Of a stretch of 64,000 nt of DNA, positions 28,132 to 37,007 are shown piece after piece. Origin of the DNA: Chloroflexota bacterium (GTDB lineage Bacteria; Chloroflexota; UBA11872; VXOZ01); the NCBI GenBank assembly GCA_026710945.1, contig JAPOQA010000014.1, positions 1 through 64,000 on the forward strand, given 5' to 3'. A program made the position numbers and the translations under genes. How positions within the stretch are numbered: position 1 is the first letter of the stretch; each line of letters starts with the position of its first letter. Under the pieces are notes generated by a model that worked only from the letters and a program-made list of their open reading frames with translations, was not told where the DNA came from and searched no databases.

Positions 28132-28728
28132 TTAACGGCGGAGTGGCTTTGATACGTTTGGGTTGTCCCTGACGAAGAATCGCCACGGCCGTTCAGCGCC
28201 AAGCGAAGCCGGATTTATGCCGATGCGCGGGGTACATGCGATCTGATGCGCTGGCAATGGCGAGTCGCCCGGTTCCAGCCAGAGGGTATCGCCGTCTAAC
28301 GCAATGCCGTTGAGCCGCCGATCGATATTTAGAGCAGCGCAAAGGCGTGCCGGGCCATCGGTGCGGCCGTGTAGGTTTTCAAGCGGCTCTAAGGCGCGCA
28401 CGAGTATAGCTGCGGCCTCGTTCTCTCTTCCTGTTACGATGTTGAAACAGAAGTGCATGCCGTAGACGAAGTAAACGTATGCAACGCCTCCGGGACCGAA
28501 CATAGACGCATTGCGAGGCGTTCTGCGGCGATAGGCGTGGCTGGCGGGATCATCGCTGCCGCCGTAGGCCTCTACTTCCACTATTCTGCCGCGCATTGCA
28601 TTGCCTTTGTCTTGCCGCACAAGCACCATTCCCAAGGCACTTTGCGCTTTCTCCAACACAGGTCCTTGCCAGAATTGACGGGCTACTTTGGCACGAGTGC
28701 TGGCAGGAAGACGATTGTTCTCTGTCAC
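28132..28728 (-). CDS. mpg: DNA-3-methyladenine glycosylase (AAG/MPG family)
   Basis: Base-excision repair enzyme removing alkylated purines. The family blocks are GRIVEVEAYGG with the catalytic Glu, DPASHAYRRRTPRNASMFG, GVAYVYFVYGMHFCFNIVTG, AILVRALEP, and the C-terminal ACTPRIGIN and PWRFFVRDNPNVS. Its 198 residues are the usual bacterial length. The GTG at 28728 is preferred because GGAG lies about nine bases upstream. It is divergent from the pfkB-type kinase, and TATACT at 28754-28759 lies between them. Confidence 0.95.
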   Translation of the reverse strand: MTENNRLPASTRAKVARQFWQGPVLEKAQSALGMVLVRQDKGNAMRGRIVEVEAYGGSDDPASHAYRRRTPRNASMFGPGGVAYVYFVYGMHFCFNIVTGRENEAAAILVRALEPLENLHGRTDGPARLCAALNIDRRLNGIALDGDTLWLEPGDSPLPAHQIACTPRIGINPASLGAERPWRFFVRDNPNVSKPLRR

Positions 28729-28800
28729 TTGAGTTCACTCCCATCGATTGCCAGTATACTGTGCAGAATGTGGTCAAGCAGTAGCCTGTGAAGGTGGGCA

Positions 28801-29784
28801 ATGGAACGGACCGTAATTCTAAGCATGGGCGAGGCGCTCGCCGAGTTTGTCCAGATAGGCGAACATGCGCCTCTGACGGAGGAAGGCGCCTATCGCGGGC
28901 CATTTGCGAGTGGCGCGCCACTCATATTCGCTACGGCGGTTGCCCGCTTGGGCGGGCTGAGTTCATTCCTGGGTACGGTTGGCGACGATGCCTTCGGCGA
29001 GGCGATCATGGATTTCCTGGCCAAAGAAGATGTGGGCCGCGATTGCATGGCCGCGACCAAGACATTACCGACCGCTGTTTCTTTTGTGGTCAATCACCCC
29101 GACGGGACGCGGTCGTTCTTCTTTCACATGCGAAACGGCGCGGCAGGCTTGCCGCCGCCGTTGCCGAGTTCAGATTTCCTGAAGCAGGTTGCTTGGGTGC
29201 ACATCAACGGTTCATGTCTGGCAATGAATGACGCCTGGTGGAAGTACTGCATCTTGGTGGCGCGATTAGTCAGGGAGTCCGGTGGACGTGTGAGTCTAGA
29301 CCCAAATATACGTGCGGAACTCGCTGACCCGGTAGAGATTCGCGCGCTGGTCGGCCCTATCGTGGACGTGGCAAGCATCGTCTTCCCGAGCGGCGAGGAG
29401 GCCCGGTTGATCACAGGCGCGAGTTCCACGGAAGCCGCGTGCGCTACGTTGCGCAAGGCTCCCCACAATGAGGCCGTGGTGCTCAAGCAAGGTGCAGCCG
29501 GTTGCTCAGTATTCAGTAATGGGAATACTTTCTCGGTACCTTCATTTCCGGTTGAGGAAGTTGACGCGACGGGAGCCGGCGATACCTTCGATGCCGCGTT
29601 TCTCTGGGCGTTGCAACAGGGCGCGCCGTTAGAGTTGGCTGCGCTTTGGGCAAATGCGGCGGGAGCCTTGTCTGTAACCGTGACCGGACCGATAGACGGC
29701 GCACCGCGGCGGCAGCGTGTAGCTGAGTTCCTACGCTCGCGGGGCAATGAGTCAGAAGCCATCAATCGGCTGCTGACCGCTTAG
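28801..29784 (+). CDS. PfkB-family carbohydrate kinase (fructokinase/KDG kinase-like)
   Basis: ATP-dependent sugar kinase, 327 residues. The N-terminal lid and sugar site are in SMGEALAEFVQIGE and FATAVARLGGLSSFLGTVGDDAFG. The C-terminal PfkB signature EEVDATGAGDTFDAAFLWAL contains the catalytic Asp and anion hole. SLDPNIRAEL is the family DPN-R motif. It could phosphorylate fructose or 2-keto-3-deoxygluconate; the nearby aldolase at 44118 and the dehydrogenases make a sugar-acid route attractive, but this is inference. GAAGGTGG precedes the ATG. Confidence 0.9.
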   Translation: MERTVILSMGEALAEFVQIGEHAPLTEEGAYRGPFASGAPLIFATAVARLGGLSSFLGTVGDDAFGEAIMDFLAKEDVGRDCMAATKTLPTAVSFVVNHPDGTRSFFFHMRNGAAGLPPPLPSSDFLKQVAWVHINGSCLAMNDAWWKYCILVARLVRESGGRVSLDPNIRAELADPVEIRALVGPIVDVASIVFPSGEEARLITGASSTEAACATLRKAPHNEAVVLKQGAAGCSVFSNGNTFSVPSFPVEEVDATGAGDTFDAAFLWALQQGAPLELAALWANAAGALSVTVTGPIDGAPRRQRVAEFLRSRGNESEAINRLLTA

Positions 29785-29906
29785 TACGCCCTTCAAGGTT
29801 TGGATGCTACGACTAAATGCAAGAGCGCCTTGGCTAAGTGCAAGACACCCAAAGCCATGACGCCCAAGAGTCGATGATGCAAGGAAGCCCATGCGCTTCA
29901 GGTCGG

Positions 29907-30293
29907 CTACTTGTTATCCATAGCGGCTACACGGTGCACGGATTCCAAGAGCGACTCAACGTCAAAGGGCTTCTGAAAGATGTCTGCTACATCATCGCGG
30001 ACCTTATAGTTGACCCGCGTCGAGTAGTTCGACATCACAATGACATGCGTCTTCTTGGCTTCCCAGTCCGCCTTGATTTCCTGTAGCAGCGCGATGCCGT
30101 CCACATCTGGAAGAGCGACATCCATAATCATGGTCTGCGGTTTCTCTGCCTTGAGAAACTTTATGATGTCCCGCGTCCGTCGCACGAGAATTGAGAAGTA
30201 CCCGTAGTCCTGGAGTCGGCGCTGAATTTGTTCGATCAATTCAGGATCGTCTTCCAGGATTACTACTTTCCTTCTATCGAGGTCATCTGGCAT
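29907..30293 (-). CDS. Single-domain response regulator
   Basis: A stand-alone receiver domain of 128 residues without an output domain. The acidic pocket is E14-D15-D16 (VILEDDPEL), the phosphoacceptor is D58 in MIMDVALPD, the switch Ser is in VIVMSNYS, and the conserved Lys is in QKPFD. The ATG at 30293 is chosen because GAGGAAGG lies about seven bases upstream; a longer frame to 30386 has no such signal. Like CheY or Spo0F, it probably relays a phosphate or binds a partner. No histidine kinase is in the window. Confidence 0.88.
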   Translation of the reverse strand: MPDDLDRRKVVILEDDPELIEQIQRRLQDYGYFSILVRRTRDIIKFLKAEKPQTMIMDVALPDVDGIALLQEIKADWEAKKTHVIVMSNYSTRVNYKVRDDVADIFQKPFDVESLLESVHRVAAMDNK

Positions 30294-30528
30294 TGGTGAT
30301 CCTTCCTCATTGCCTAATGCGTACTCGGCAGTCCAACTGTCGAAGTTGCAAGTTATCAGCTTTCTATTGTAAGTGGCGCAGAGCACTTCTTCAAGACTTG
30401 GGAGAGATTACAGTGGCGAACGGAGTACGACTCGCCTATTGAAGGATCATTGTGAGGTCTTGAGCCACGACTTTCTTGCCGATGCGCACCCCCATATCAA
30501 GCACGTCACTACCGTGGAGAGTTAAAGA

Positions 30529-31806
30529 CTACGGCTCCGCCTGCCACTCCAATTCAACCGTGCCGATGACTACCATAGTGCCGGCCCGCGCGCCGGCCTT
30601 CTCCAACGCTGCGGTGATTCCCATGCGGTCGAGCCGTTGCTGAAAGTAAAGCACGCCATCGAGGGTGGAGAGGTCGGACATCGCGGCGAGGCGTTCCGCT
30701 GCCTTGCCGGTTACGACAAGCGCATCTTCTCGACGCGCAATGGCGAAATCGTCAGAGACCGGGACTGCAATCTCGGTTACAGCAATTGACGGGGCTTCCA
30801 ACTTGGCGGCAGGCGTCTCACTGTAGGTGTGAAAAACACTGCCGAGCAACTCATCGATCCCTTGGCCGGACACGGCCGAGATGCCAACCACCGTGTGACC
30901 GAGAGACGCAATCGCCGCTTTGGCGGCATCAAAGCGTGACCGCGCTTCCGTGACATCGAGTTTGTTTAGCGCGACGACTTGGGGCCTTTCCAGCAGTGTG
31001 GGATCGAACTGGAAAAGCTCGTCATTGATTTGCCGGAAGGCCGCCACTGGGTCCAGGTCTTCCAAGGAAGCACAGTCCACTACGTGCAGCAACATGCGGG
31101 TGCGTCGAATGTGGCGCAGAAACGTGTGGCCCAGACCGGCGCCGCTGTGCGCCCCGTCTATGAGGCCCGGGATGTCGGCGAACACTAACGTCGCATTGCC
31201 CCGTTGGACGACGCCAAGCTCAGGTTGCAGCGTGGTGAATGGATATGCGGCAACTTTGGGGCGTGCGGCACTTATCCGCGAGAGGAGCGATGATTTGCCG
31301 GCATTTGGCTGTCCCACAATGCCAACATCGGCGATGAGCTGCAATTCCAAGTTGAGCCAGCGCTCTTCGGGCGGTTCTCCTTTTTGAGCGAATTGCGGTG
31401 CTTGGCGTGTTGACGTCGCAAAGTGCACATTGCCCAGACCGCCCCGACCTCCCCTTGCCGCCAGAACGCGGTCATCGACGTTGCGCAAGTCCGCAATGAC
31501 CTGACCTGAAACCTCCTCGGTTACGACCGTTCCGGGCGGAACCCATGCTTGAATGTCTTTGCCCGCAGCGCCCTGCTTCCGGTTAGTGCCGCCGGCCCGG
31601 CCCGCCTCAGCAACAAAGCGACGAGTGCGATGGAGGAAGAGCAGGCTGTTCAGACTAGGGTCGACGGAGAGGTAGACGCTGCCGCCGCGCCCACCGTCGC
31701 CGCCATCCGGCCCGCCGCGCGGTTGAAACTTCTCGCGGTGGAAGTGGGCCATGCCGTCGCCGCCCTTGCCACCCTTTACGAAAATGCGAGCTTCATCATA
31801 GAACAT
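30529..31806 (-). CDS. obg: Obg/CgtA GTPase
   Basis: Essential ribosome-associated GTPase linked to 50S maturation and stress signalling. Residues 1-158 form the glycine-rich Obg fold (ARIFVKGGKGGDGMAHFHRE, REKFQPRGGPDGGDGGRGG). Residues about 159-330 are the G domain: GQPNAGKSSLL (G1), a Thr in YPFTT (G2), DIPG (G3), NKLD (G4), and SAVS (G5). The last 75 residues are a C-terminal OCT domain, as in Firmicutes and Chloroflexota forms. Complete at 425 residues. It is not next to rplU-rpmA, its usual neighbours. Confidence 0.96.
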   Translation of the reverse strand: MFYDEARIFVKGGKGGDGMAHFHREKFQPRGGPDGGDGGRGGSVYLSVDPSLNSLLFLHRTRRFVAEAGRAGGTNRKQGAAGKDIQAWVPPGTVVTEEVSGQVIADLRNVDDRVLAARGGRGGLGNVHFATSTRQAPQFAQKGEPPEERWLNLELQLIADVGIVGQPNAGKSSLLSRISAARPKVAAYPFTTLQPELGVVQRGNATLVFADIPGLIDGAHSGAGLGHTFLRHIRRTRMLLHVVDCASLEDLDPVAAFRQINDELFQFDPTLLERPQVVALNKLDVTEARSRFDAAKAAIASLGHTVVGISAVSGQGIDELLGSVFHTYSETPAAKLEAPSIAVTEIAVPVSDDFAIARREDALVVTGKAAERLAAMSDLSTLDGVLYFQQRLDRMGITAALEKAGARAGTMVVIGTVELEWQAEP

Positions 31807-32028
31807 TGTGAAATTCTCGTTATCTGTTCTTACCGGAACGTCAGGACGTTACAACGTGCTGGCGGACAAAAATCCCTACACTGCAGCCAGAAGACTTGCT
31901 GGTTTTGAATCCTGCAAGACGGCTTGTACACGGATGCCGACAAGTTGAACTCTCTATGTGGACGAAGTGCAAACGAAGAGCAGAGTCAGCGGCCGCTAAA
32001 ACTCGAGCACGACGTTGAGGTGCGAGCC
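31807..32028. other. Intergenic, nothing recognised
   Basis: A 222-base gap between obg and the end of the PP2C-like gene on the same strand. It should carry the obg promoter. No hairpin, RNA or small gene was recognised. Confidence 0.4.
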
Positions 32029-34251
32029 CTACCCAGCAGATCTGGGAGCATCTGCAGGAAGTTCCGGTAGCGGTATCCGCGTTACCGATGTTGGGCCGAC
32101 AATCCAGAGATAGGTTTCACCACGATTGACATACAAGTCAATGGCAGTGGCGAAGAGGCTGTTTGGCGCAAGAATTTGACGCTGGTAAACGCCTTCGGTA
32201 GTTACCTGAACGACTCGATCGTTGTCTCCGTCTAAGATGTAGAGTGAGCCCATTTCTTGGCTAATGAAGATCGCGCCCGGCGTGCCCAGAGGCGACGGCA
32301 GAGTCTCAAGGGAAAACTCAGCCCGGGATCCGGATGTGTAGCGGTTGATAGTGCCGTCACTAAACAAGATGAAGACAGAACCGTCGATGGCGAGATCACT
32401 TGCCTGCGACAAGTCTACTCCACTGTTGATCCCAAAGAATCCTTCCGGCTCGCCGTAGACGCCGCTGCCAATAGGCCGGAAACGCAATACGTCGTTTGCG
32501 CCTGCGTCTAGCAAATAGAAGTTCTGATCATAGGTCGCGCTTGCCCTGGGATCCAGAATCGAGCCGGTTGAGAGTTGCGCAACTTGGGGAGCTTCGCCAT
32601 TCACGACTTGGTAGAGCTGATAACTGCTGTCAAGAATCTGGATGAGGTCCGCTCTTCCGGTAACGAGTAGCGCGTTGCTGCCTGACAGAGTACCAACGTT
32701 GGGCTGATAGACAACTTCGCTGTTTCCTGCCGTGCCGACCCGGTACACGGCACCTGAGGCGCGATCGAGAACATACATTGTATTGTTCAAACCGAAGATT
32801 TCGCCCGGTTGCACCGCAGCATCAAATCGGACGATCTCCTGAAGCTCATCAACTATCGAGCCAGTTGATTCCGGGGCGGACGGCGTTGCCGAGGCTATGG
32901 TGGCCGTTTCAATTGGCGCAGGGCTAGCTGTCGCAGTCCCGGTATCGCTTTGGGGCGCTTGGACGGTTTCCTGCTCTTGGGCCGGGGCCGGTGCATCTTC
33001 GGTTATGCTAACCGGCTGTTCTTCACCGCCAAACAGAGCGTTGGCACCTATGACGAGCAGAGCCAGCACCAGCAAGACCACTATGCCAGCGCCTACTCGG
33101 TTTATCCTCTGTCTGCGGGCTTCCTCCACTGCATTTCGCGTAGTGATCGTTGACTGCATCGCAACGCTGGAGACGCCTGAAGAACTCTGGGCAGCGGGTT
33201 GGCTGCGAGGTCGAAACAGAGATGCAATGAATGACCACGTCATGACAAAGAGGGCCAATATAAGGCCAACAATTGAAGTGGCCACACCTCCGCGCGCAGC
33301 AGATTCGGCTCTCTGCGGAGCAGGTTCGAGGCTTGCTTCAGGTTCCTGTGGCGCGGTACTTGCGCTCCCAAGAGTCTCTCTTGCGGAATCGAACCGGAGC
33401 ACTAATGCCGAACAATCCTTCTCCCCGCGTTTGCGTACGGAGTCGACCAATGACTCCGCGGCATTCTGAACATTGCCAGCAGAGAGAATCTCTTCAACCT
33501 CATTGTCACTCAGCGCCGTGCCGACGTTGTCTGAACAGAGAACTACGACGTCTTGGGGATGGAGAGTGGCGCGAAACATCTCAACAGGAGGCTCCCACTG
33601 AGGATAGCGGTCGTCCGGCATTGACGGGGAATTCTGGCCGGAAGCCCGTTCCTGTGTTTCGGGCAAGGCAGTCAGTTCACCTTCTTGAACCAGATAGAAC
33701 TGGGCAGGTAGAACCTGGGCAATTGAAGCGCGCCCACTGAGAACGACCACCGCAGTTAAGCCAATATCAGACAGGGAGCCTTCAATACGGGCATCGTAAA
33801 GAAAGCGGTAGGCGTGACGTACGCTGCGGAGTAGGGCGGTTTCAGTGCGAGCGGAGGTGTTTTCGAAGTAGTGCCGCGCCACTTCATTTGCAATGGTGCC
33901 GGCGGTCTCGCTGCTGACTCCCTCCAAATTCAAGTAGAGGGAGCCCATATCGACATCCGATGAGGTGTCTTGGAAGGTATGAGCCCAGGGACTGCTTGCT
34001 CGACGTTGATTGCCAACAAGTGCAGCCTGGCCGATTTGTACGGTCAGCACCGCCACGTGACACCCCTTCTGTTCAGGTTCGCGCCCGTACAACCACTCCT
34101 CTGGCGCATCATGATAGCAGATGTAGTACTCTCTATCAAACCGGCAAGGATAGTTCAAAGCGCGCAGGAAGGTGAGGTGGAGCTGCCCGCCGAGTCGAAT
34201 TGCAAAGGGTCTCTGCAGCCTCTTGCCGAGGCAGGCTTCGCTAGGTAACAT
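32029..34251 (-). CDS. Membrane protein with degenerate PP2C-like domain and extracytoplasmic beta-propeller
   Basis: About 740 residues. The N-terminal 260 residues follow the PPM phosphatase fold, but its metal-binding Asp motifs are eroded: the usual ADGMGG is NLEGVSS, the GDSR position reads LPAQ, and CSDG reads CSDN. KDCSALVLRF keeps the terminal D. Two hydrophobic helices follow (GVATSIVGLILALFVMTWSF and GAGIVVLLVLALLVIGANAL) around a cytoplasmic loop. A Thr/Pro/Ala-rich linker and a beta-propeller end the protein (NTMYVLDRASGAVYRV, NFYLLDAGANDVLRF, GSLYILDGDNDRVVQV). The start is uncertain; the ATG at 34251 avoids overlap with pdxS. Probably a pseudophosphatase sensor rather than an active phosphatase. 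Confidence 0.72.
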   Translation of the reverse strand: MLPSEACLGKRLQRPFAIRLGGQLHLTFLRALNYPCRFDREYYICYHDAPEEWLYGREPEQKGCHVAVLTVQIGQAALVGNQRRASSPWAHTFQDTSSDVDMGSLYLNLEGVSSETAGTIANEVARHYFENTSARTETALLRSVRHAYRFLYDARIEGSLSDIGLTAVVVLSGRASIAQVLPAQFYLVQEGELTALPETQERASGQNSPSMPDDRYPQWEPPVEMFRATLHPQDVVVLCSDNVGTALSDNEVEEILSAGNVQNAAESLVDSVRKRGEKDCSALVLRFDSARETLGSASTAPQEPEASLEPAPQRAESAARGGVATSIVGLILALFVMTWSFIASLFRPRSQPAAQSSSGVSSVAMQSTITTRNAVEEARRQRINRVGAGIVVLLVLALLVIGANALFGGEEQPVSITEDAPAPAQEQETVQAPQSDTGTATASPAPIETATIASATPSAPESTGSIVDELQEIVRFDAAVQPGEIFGLNNTMYVLDRASGAVYRVGTAGNSEVVYQPNVGTLSGSNALLVTGRADLIQILDSSYQLYQVVNGEAPQVAQLSTGSILDPRASATYDQNFYLLDAGANDVLRFRPIGSGVYGEPEGFFGINSGVDLSQASDLAIDGSVFILFSDGTINRYTSGSRAEFSLETLPSPLGTPGAIFISQEMGSLYILDGDNDRVVQVTTEGVYQRQILAPNSLFATAIDLYVNRGETYLWIVGPTSVTRIPLPELPADAPRSAG

Positions 34252-34306
34252 GAGAGAGGTAACATAGGGCGATTGGGTGAGGCATAGCAACCTAGAGGCT
34301 AAAACT

Positions 34307-35188
34307 ATGGAAAAGGGTACGTGGCTTGTCAAGTCCGGCATGGCTCAAATGCTCAAGGGTGGCGTAATCATGGACGTTGTCACGCCTGAGCAGGCGAGAA
34401 TTGCCGAAGACGCCGGTGCGGTAGCCGTAATGGCGTTGGAGCGAGTGCCAGCAGACATCCGCGCTCAAGGCGGCGTGGCGCGCATGTCTGATCCTGAGCT
34501 TGTCACGCAAATCAAGGAGGCCGTTACGATCCCTGTCATGGCCAAGTGCCGGATAGGTCACTTTGTCGAAGCACAGGTGCTTGAGGCACTGGGTATTGAT
34601 TACATCGATGAATCGGAAGTGCTTACGCCCGCAGATGAAGAGCATCACATTGACAAGGATGGGTTTACTATCCCTTTTGTGTGTGGCGCCAGAGACTTGG
34701 GCGAGGCCTTGCGGCGAATTGGTGAAGGCGCGGCCATGATCCGCACGAAAGGCGAGGCGGGCACCGGAAATGTTGTGGAAGCCGTTCGGCACATTCGCAC
34801 TGTCAATGGCGCAATTCGCCGCCTGCAGAGCATGCGTCCCGATGAGCTCATGGCGCAAGCAAAGGAACTTGGAGCCCCCCATGCGCTTGTCGTGGAAGTA
34901 GCGGAACGTGGTGCATTGCCTGTTGTCAATTTTTCTGCGGGAGGCATCGCTACGCCGGCGGATGCCGCGCTCATGATGCAACTGGGTTGCGACGGGAACT
35001 TCGTCGGCTCCGGCATATTCAAATCGGAAGATCCGCCAACGCGGGCTAACGCAATCGTCAAGGCAACAACCCATTACGAGGATTCTCAGATTGTGGCCGA
35101 AGTCTCCCGTGGTCTGGGCGAGCCGATGTCAGGTCTTGACGTGCGCTCTATGGCTAGTGAAGAATTACTTGCCGTACGAGGATGGTAG
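34307..35188 (+). CDS. pdxS: Pyridoxal 5'-phosphate synthase, lyase subunit PdxS
   Basis: Makes PLP from ribose 5-phosphate, glyceraldehyde 3-phosphate and ammonia in the DXP-independent route. Extremely conserved: [20 protein letters not shown] with the first Schiff-base Lys further on in [22 protein letters not shown] with the second Lys, and [20 protein letters not shown]. It is 293 residues, full length. AGAGG lies about nine bases before the ATG. It overlaps or abuts pdxT, with which it forms the 12+12 synthase complex. It is divergent from the PP2C-like gene. Confidence 0.97.
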   Translation: MEKGTWLVKSGMAQMLKGGVIMDVVTPEQARIAEDAGAVAVMALERVPADIRAQGGVARMSDPELVTQIKEAVTIPVMAKCRIGHFVEAQVLEALGIDYIDESEVLTPADEEHHIDKDGFTIPFVCGARDLGEALRRIGEGAAMIRTKGEAGTGNVVEAVRHIRTVNGAIRRLQSMRPDELMAQAKELGAPHALVVEVAERGALPVVNFSAGGIATPADAALMMQLGCDGNFVGSGIFKSEDPPTRANAIVKATTHYEDSQIVAEVSRGLGEPMSGLDVRSMASEELLAVRGW

Positions 35189-35196
35189 AGACCGGC

Positions 35197-35781
35197 ATGA
35201 ACGTCGGTGTTTTAGCGCTTCAAGGTGACGTTCGCGAGCACGTTGAGGCGCTTGGCGACTTGGGCGTAGACGCCAACTTGGTTAAGTTGCCCAGGGATCT
35301 TGAAGACCTCCAAGGGATCATCATCCCCGGCGGCGAGAGCACTACCATCGGTAAGCTGATGGTATTCTATGACTTATTGGAACCCATCCGTGACCGCATA
35401 TGTGCGGGTAAGTTGGCAGTGTGGGGCACCTGCGCTGGGATGATTTTGCTCGCCAAGAATGTCGATGGGCACGATCAGCCGCTGTTTAGGGCTATGGATG
35501 TCGACATTCAGCGCAATGCATTTGGCAGCCAGATTGATAGCTTCGAGTCTGAAGTTACCATTCGATGCATTGATGGGGAACCATTCCCCGCTGTCTTCAT
35601 ACGTGCCCCGGTGGTCAGGTCCGTAGGGCCGAACGTGGATGTGCTGGGGCGGCTTCCTTCCGATGGGGGCATCGTTGCCATTCAGCAAGAGCGGATGTTT
35701 GCCACGGCTTTCCACCCTGAAATCGTGAAGGACCGTCGTTTACACCGGTATTTTCTCACGCTCTGCTCGCACGTCGACTAA
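35197..35781 (+). CDS. pdxT: Pyridoxal 5'-phosphate synthase, glutaminase subunit PdxT
   Basis: Class I glutamine amidotransferase supplying ammonia to PdxS. Recognisable are NVGVLALQGDVREH at the start, IIPGGESTTIGKL, the nucleophile WGTCAGMILLA and the catalytic dyad in FHPEI. Relatives open directly with M-x-(V/I)-GVLALQG, so the ATG at 35197 is chosen over the ATG at 35182, which overlaps the pdxS stop. Translational coupling to pdxS is likely either way. Confidence 0.95.
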   Translation: MNVGVLALQGDVREHVEALGDLGVDANLVKLPRDLEDLQGIIIPGGESTTIGKLMVFYDLLEPIRDRICAGKLAVWGTCAGMILLAKNVDGHDQPLFRAMDVDIQRNAFGSQIDSFESEVTIRCIDGEPFPAVFIRAPVVRSVGPNVDVLGRLPSDGGIVAIQQERMFATAFHPEIVKDRRLHRYFLTLCSHVD

Positions 35782-35866
35782 TCGGCCTCCGGTTGAAGCG
35801 AGGAAGATTTCTGCCCGATAACATCCGTTCAGTGTCAATCTGCTCCGCCCGAAGACGATAGGTGAA

Positions 35867-36898
35867 GTGGCTCAGTCAGGCGAAATCAAGCGACAGGATA
35901 CTCTCCGCTTCCTGCAGGCGTTACGGCTCCAGGCACGCGGCGAACCGTCTCTCGTCATTGCCGATTCCCCGTGGTCGCCGACAATTAGCTTGCTGCTTGG
36001 AGCGGTCTTACCGGCGTCTTGTGCGATTGCAGTGTGGGAAGGACGGCGGGCAGTCGCCTTAGCGCAAATAGCGCGGCAATCGGGTCGCGTTCAGTGGGAG
36101 TTGATGCATTTGGTCATTGCGGGACTAGAGGCGCACTCGCTTGCGGAACACAGCGCGGAACACACCCGGCTGCTTATGCTTCTCGATGAAGTGTGCCGCC
36201 AAGCAGCGGATAGGCGCATGCCGAGCCTCGTTGCGCGCGTGGCGGAAGAGAGCAGATTGATTGCTCCGTTTCGTCGTGCGGATTTCTCAATTGCGATGCA
36301 GGAACGCACGTATGCGTTGTCGTTACCATTTGTTGTGACGGCTCCGGAGGCGCCGGGGCTGCGGCGGCAGGAGCGGCGCGATGCGTGGCCCTTGCACAAG
36401 CTCTACCTCCGTTCAACACCGCAAGCTGTGCGTCTATCAGAAGGGATCACAGCTCGTGATTGGCAATTGCAGCGGAGCTCGTCGCGGTTTTCGTTCCAGG
36501 TGACTCGTTGGGTGGTCGAGGAGCAGGATGGAATTGCAGGCTGGCTGTCGGAAGCGCCGGGGCGGAATGGCGAGTTACGCGCGCAGCTAGGAGTTGCACC
36601 AGGCCACTTTGGACTGGCACGAGACCTGGCGGCTACGGCCCTCATTCATGCAAGAGAACGTGGCAACTCCAGAGTTTGGTCGAGAGTGCCTGCGTACGCA
36701 ACGGACGTTTGCCAGGCATTGGAAAGTCTTGGCTTTGTCGAGACCGGACGGGACGTGGTGCTGAGGCGCACGTTTGCAATTCGAGCTCGCGACATGGCTC
36801 TGGCACAGGCGGCCAAGCGTAGGGTCGCGCGTAGGGGCCTGGCGTCGCCGCCAAACAGGGCGCTGACGGTGCGCGCACACCCATGGACCCGGAATTAG
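35867..36898 (+). CDS. Uncharacterised protein, possible C-terminal GNAT fold
   Basis: A 343-residue soluble protein; not recognised with confidence. The last part (about residues 235-305: GVAPGHFGLARDLAATALI, ERGNSRVWSRVPAYATDVCQ, LESLGFVETGRDVVLRR) follows the pattern of the acetyl-CoA-binding and C-terminal strands of GNAT acetyltransferases. The N-terminal half contains a Leu/Ala-rich helical segment (SLLLGAVLPASCAIAVWEGR) and could be a degenerate second GNAT unit. The GTG at 35867 has AGG close upstream. It sits between pdxT and infC on the same strand, 85 bases after pdxT. Confidence 0.5.
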   Translation: MAQSGEIKRQDTLRFLQALRLQARGEPSLVIADSPWSPTISLLLGAVLPASCAIAVWEGRRAVALAQIARQSGRVQWELMHLVIAGLEAHSLAEHSAEHTRLLMLLDEVCRQAADRRMPSLVARVAEESRLIAPFRRADFSIAMQERTYALSLPFVVTAPEAPGLRRQERRDAWPLHKLYLRSTPQAVRLSEGITARDWQLQRSSSRFSFQVTRWVVEEQDGIAGWLSEAPGRNGELRAQLGVAPGHFGLARDLAATALIHARERGNSRVWSRVPAYATDVCQALESLGFVETGRDVVLRRTFAIRARDMALAQAAKRRVARRGLASPPNRALTVRAHPWTRN

Positions 36899-36937
36899 TG
36901 CAGACAATCAAGTGATTGTGCCAATGCTGGACGGGTC

Positions 36938-36967
36938 TTGATTCTCGGCATATAGATATGGTATAGT
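36938..36967 (+). promoter_or_regulatory. Candidate sigma-70-type promoter of infC
   Basis: TTGATT (36938-36943) and TATAGT (36962-36967) are separated by 18 bases. They lie 40 bases upstream of the infC start, giving a leader of roughly 34 bases. The position supports separate transcription of infC from the pdx genes. Confidence 0.65.
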
Positions 36968-37007
36968 CCAGCGAGACTTTGAAACAGCCACGAAGGAGTA
37001 AATAACT

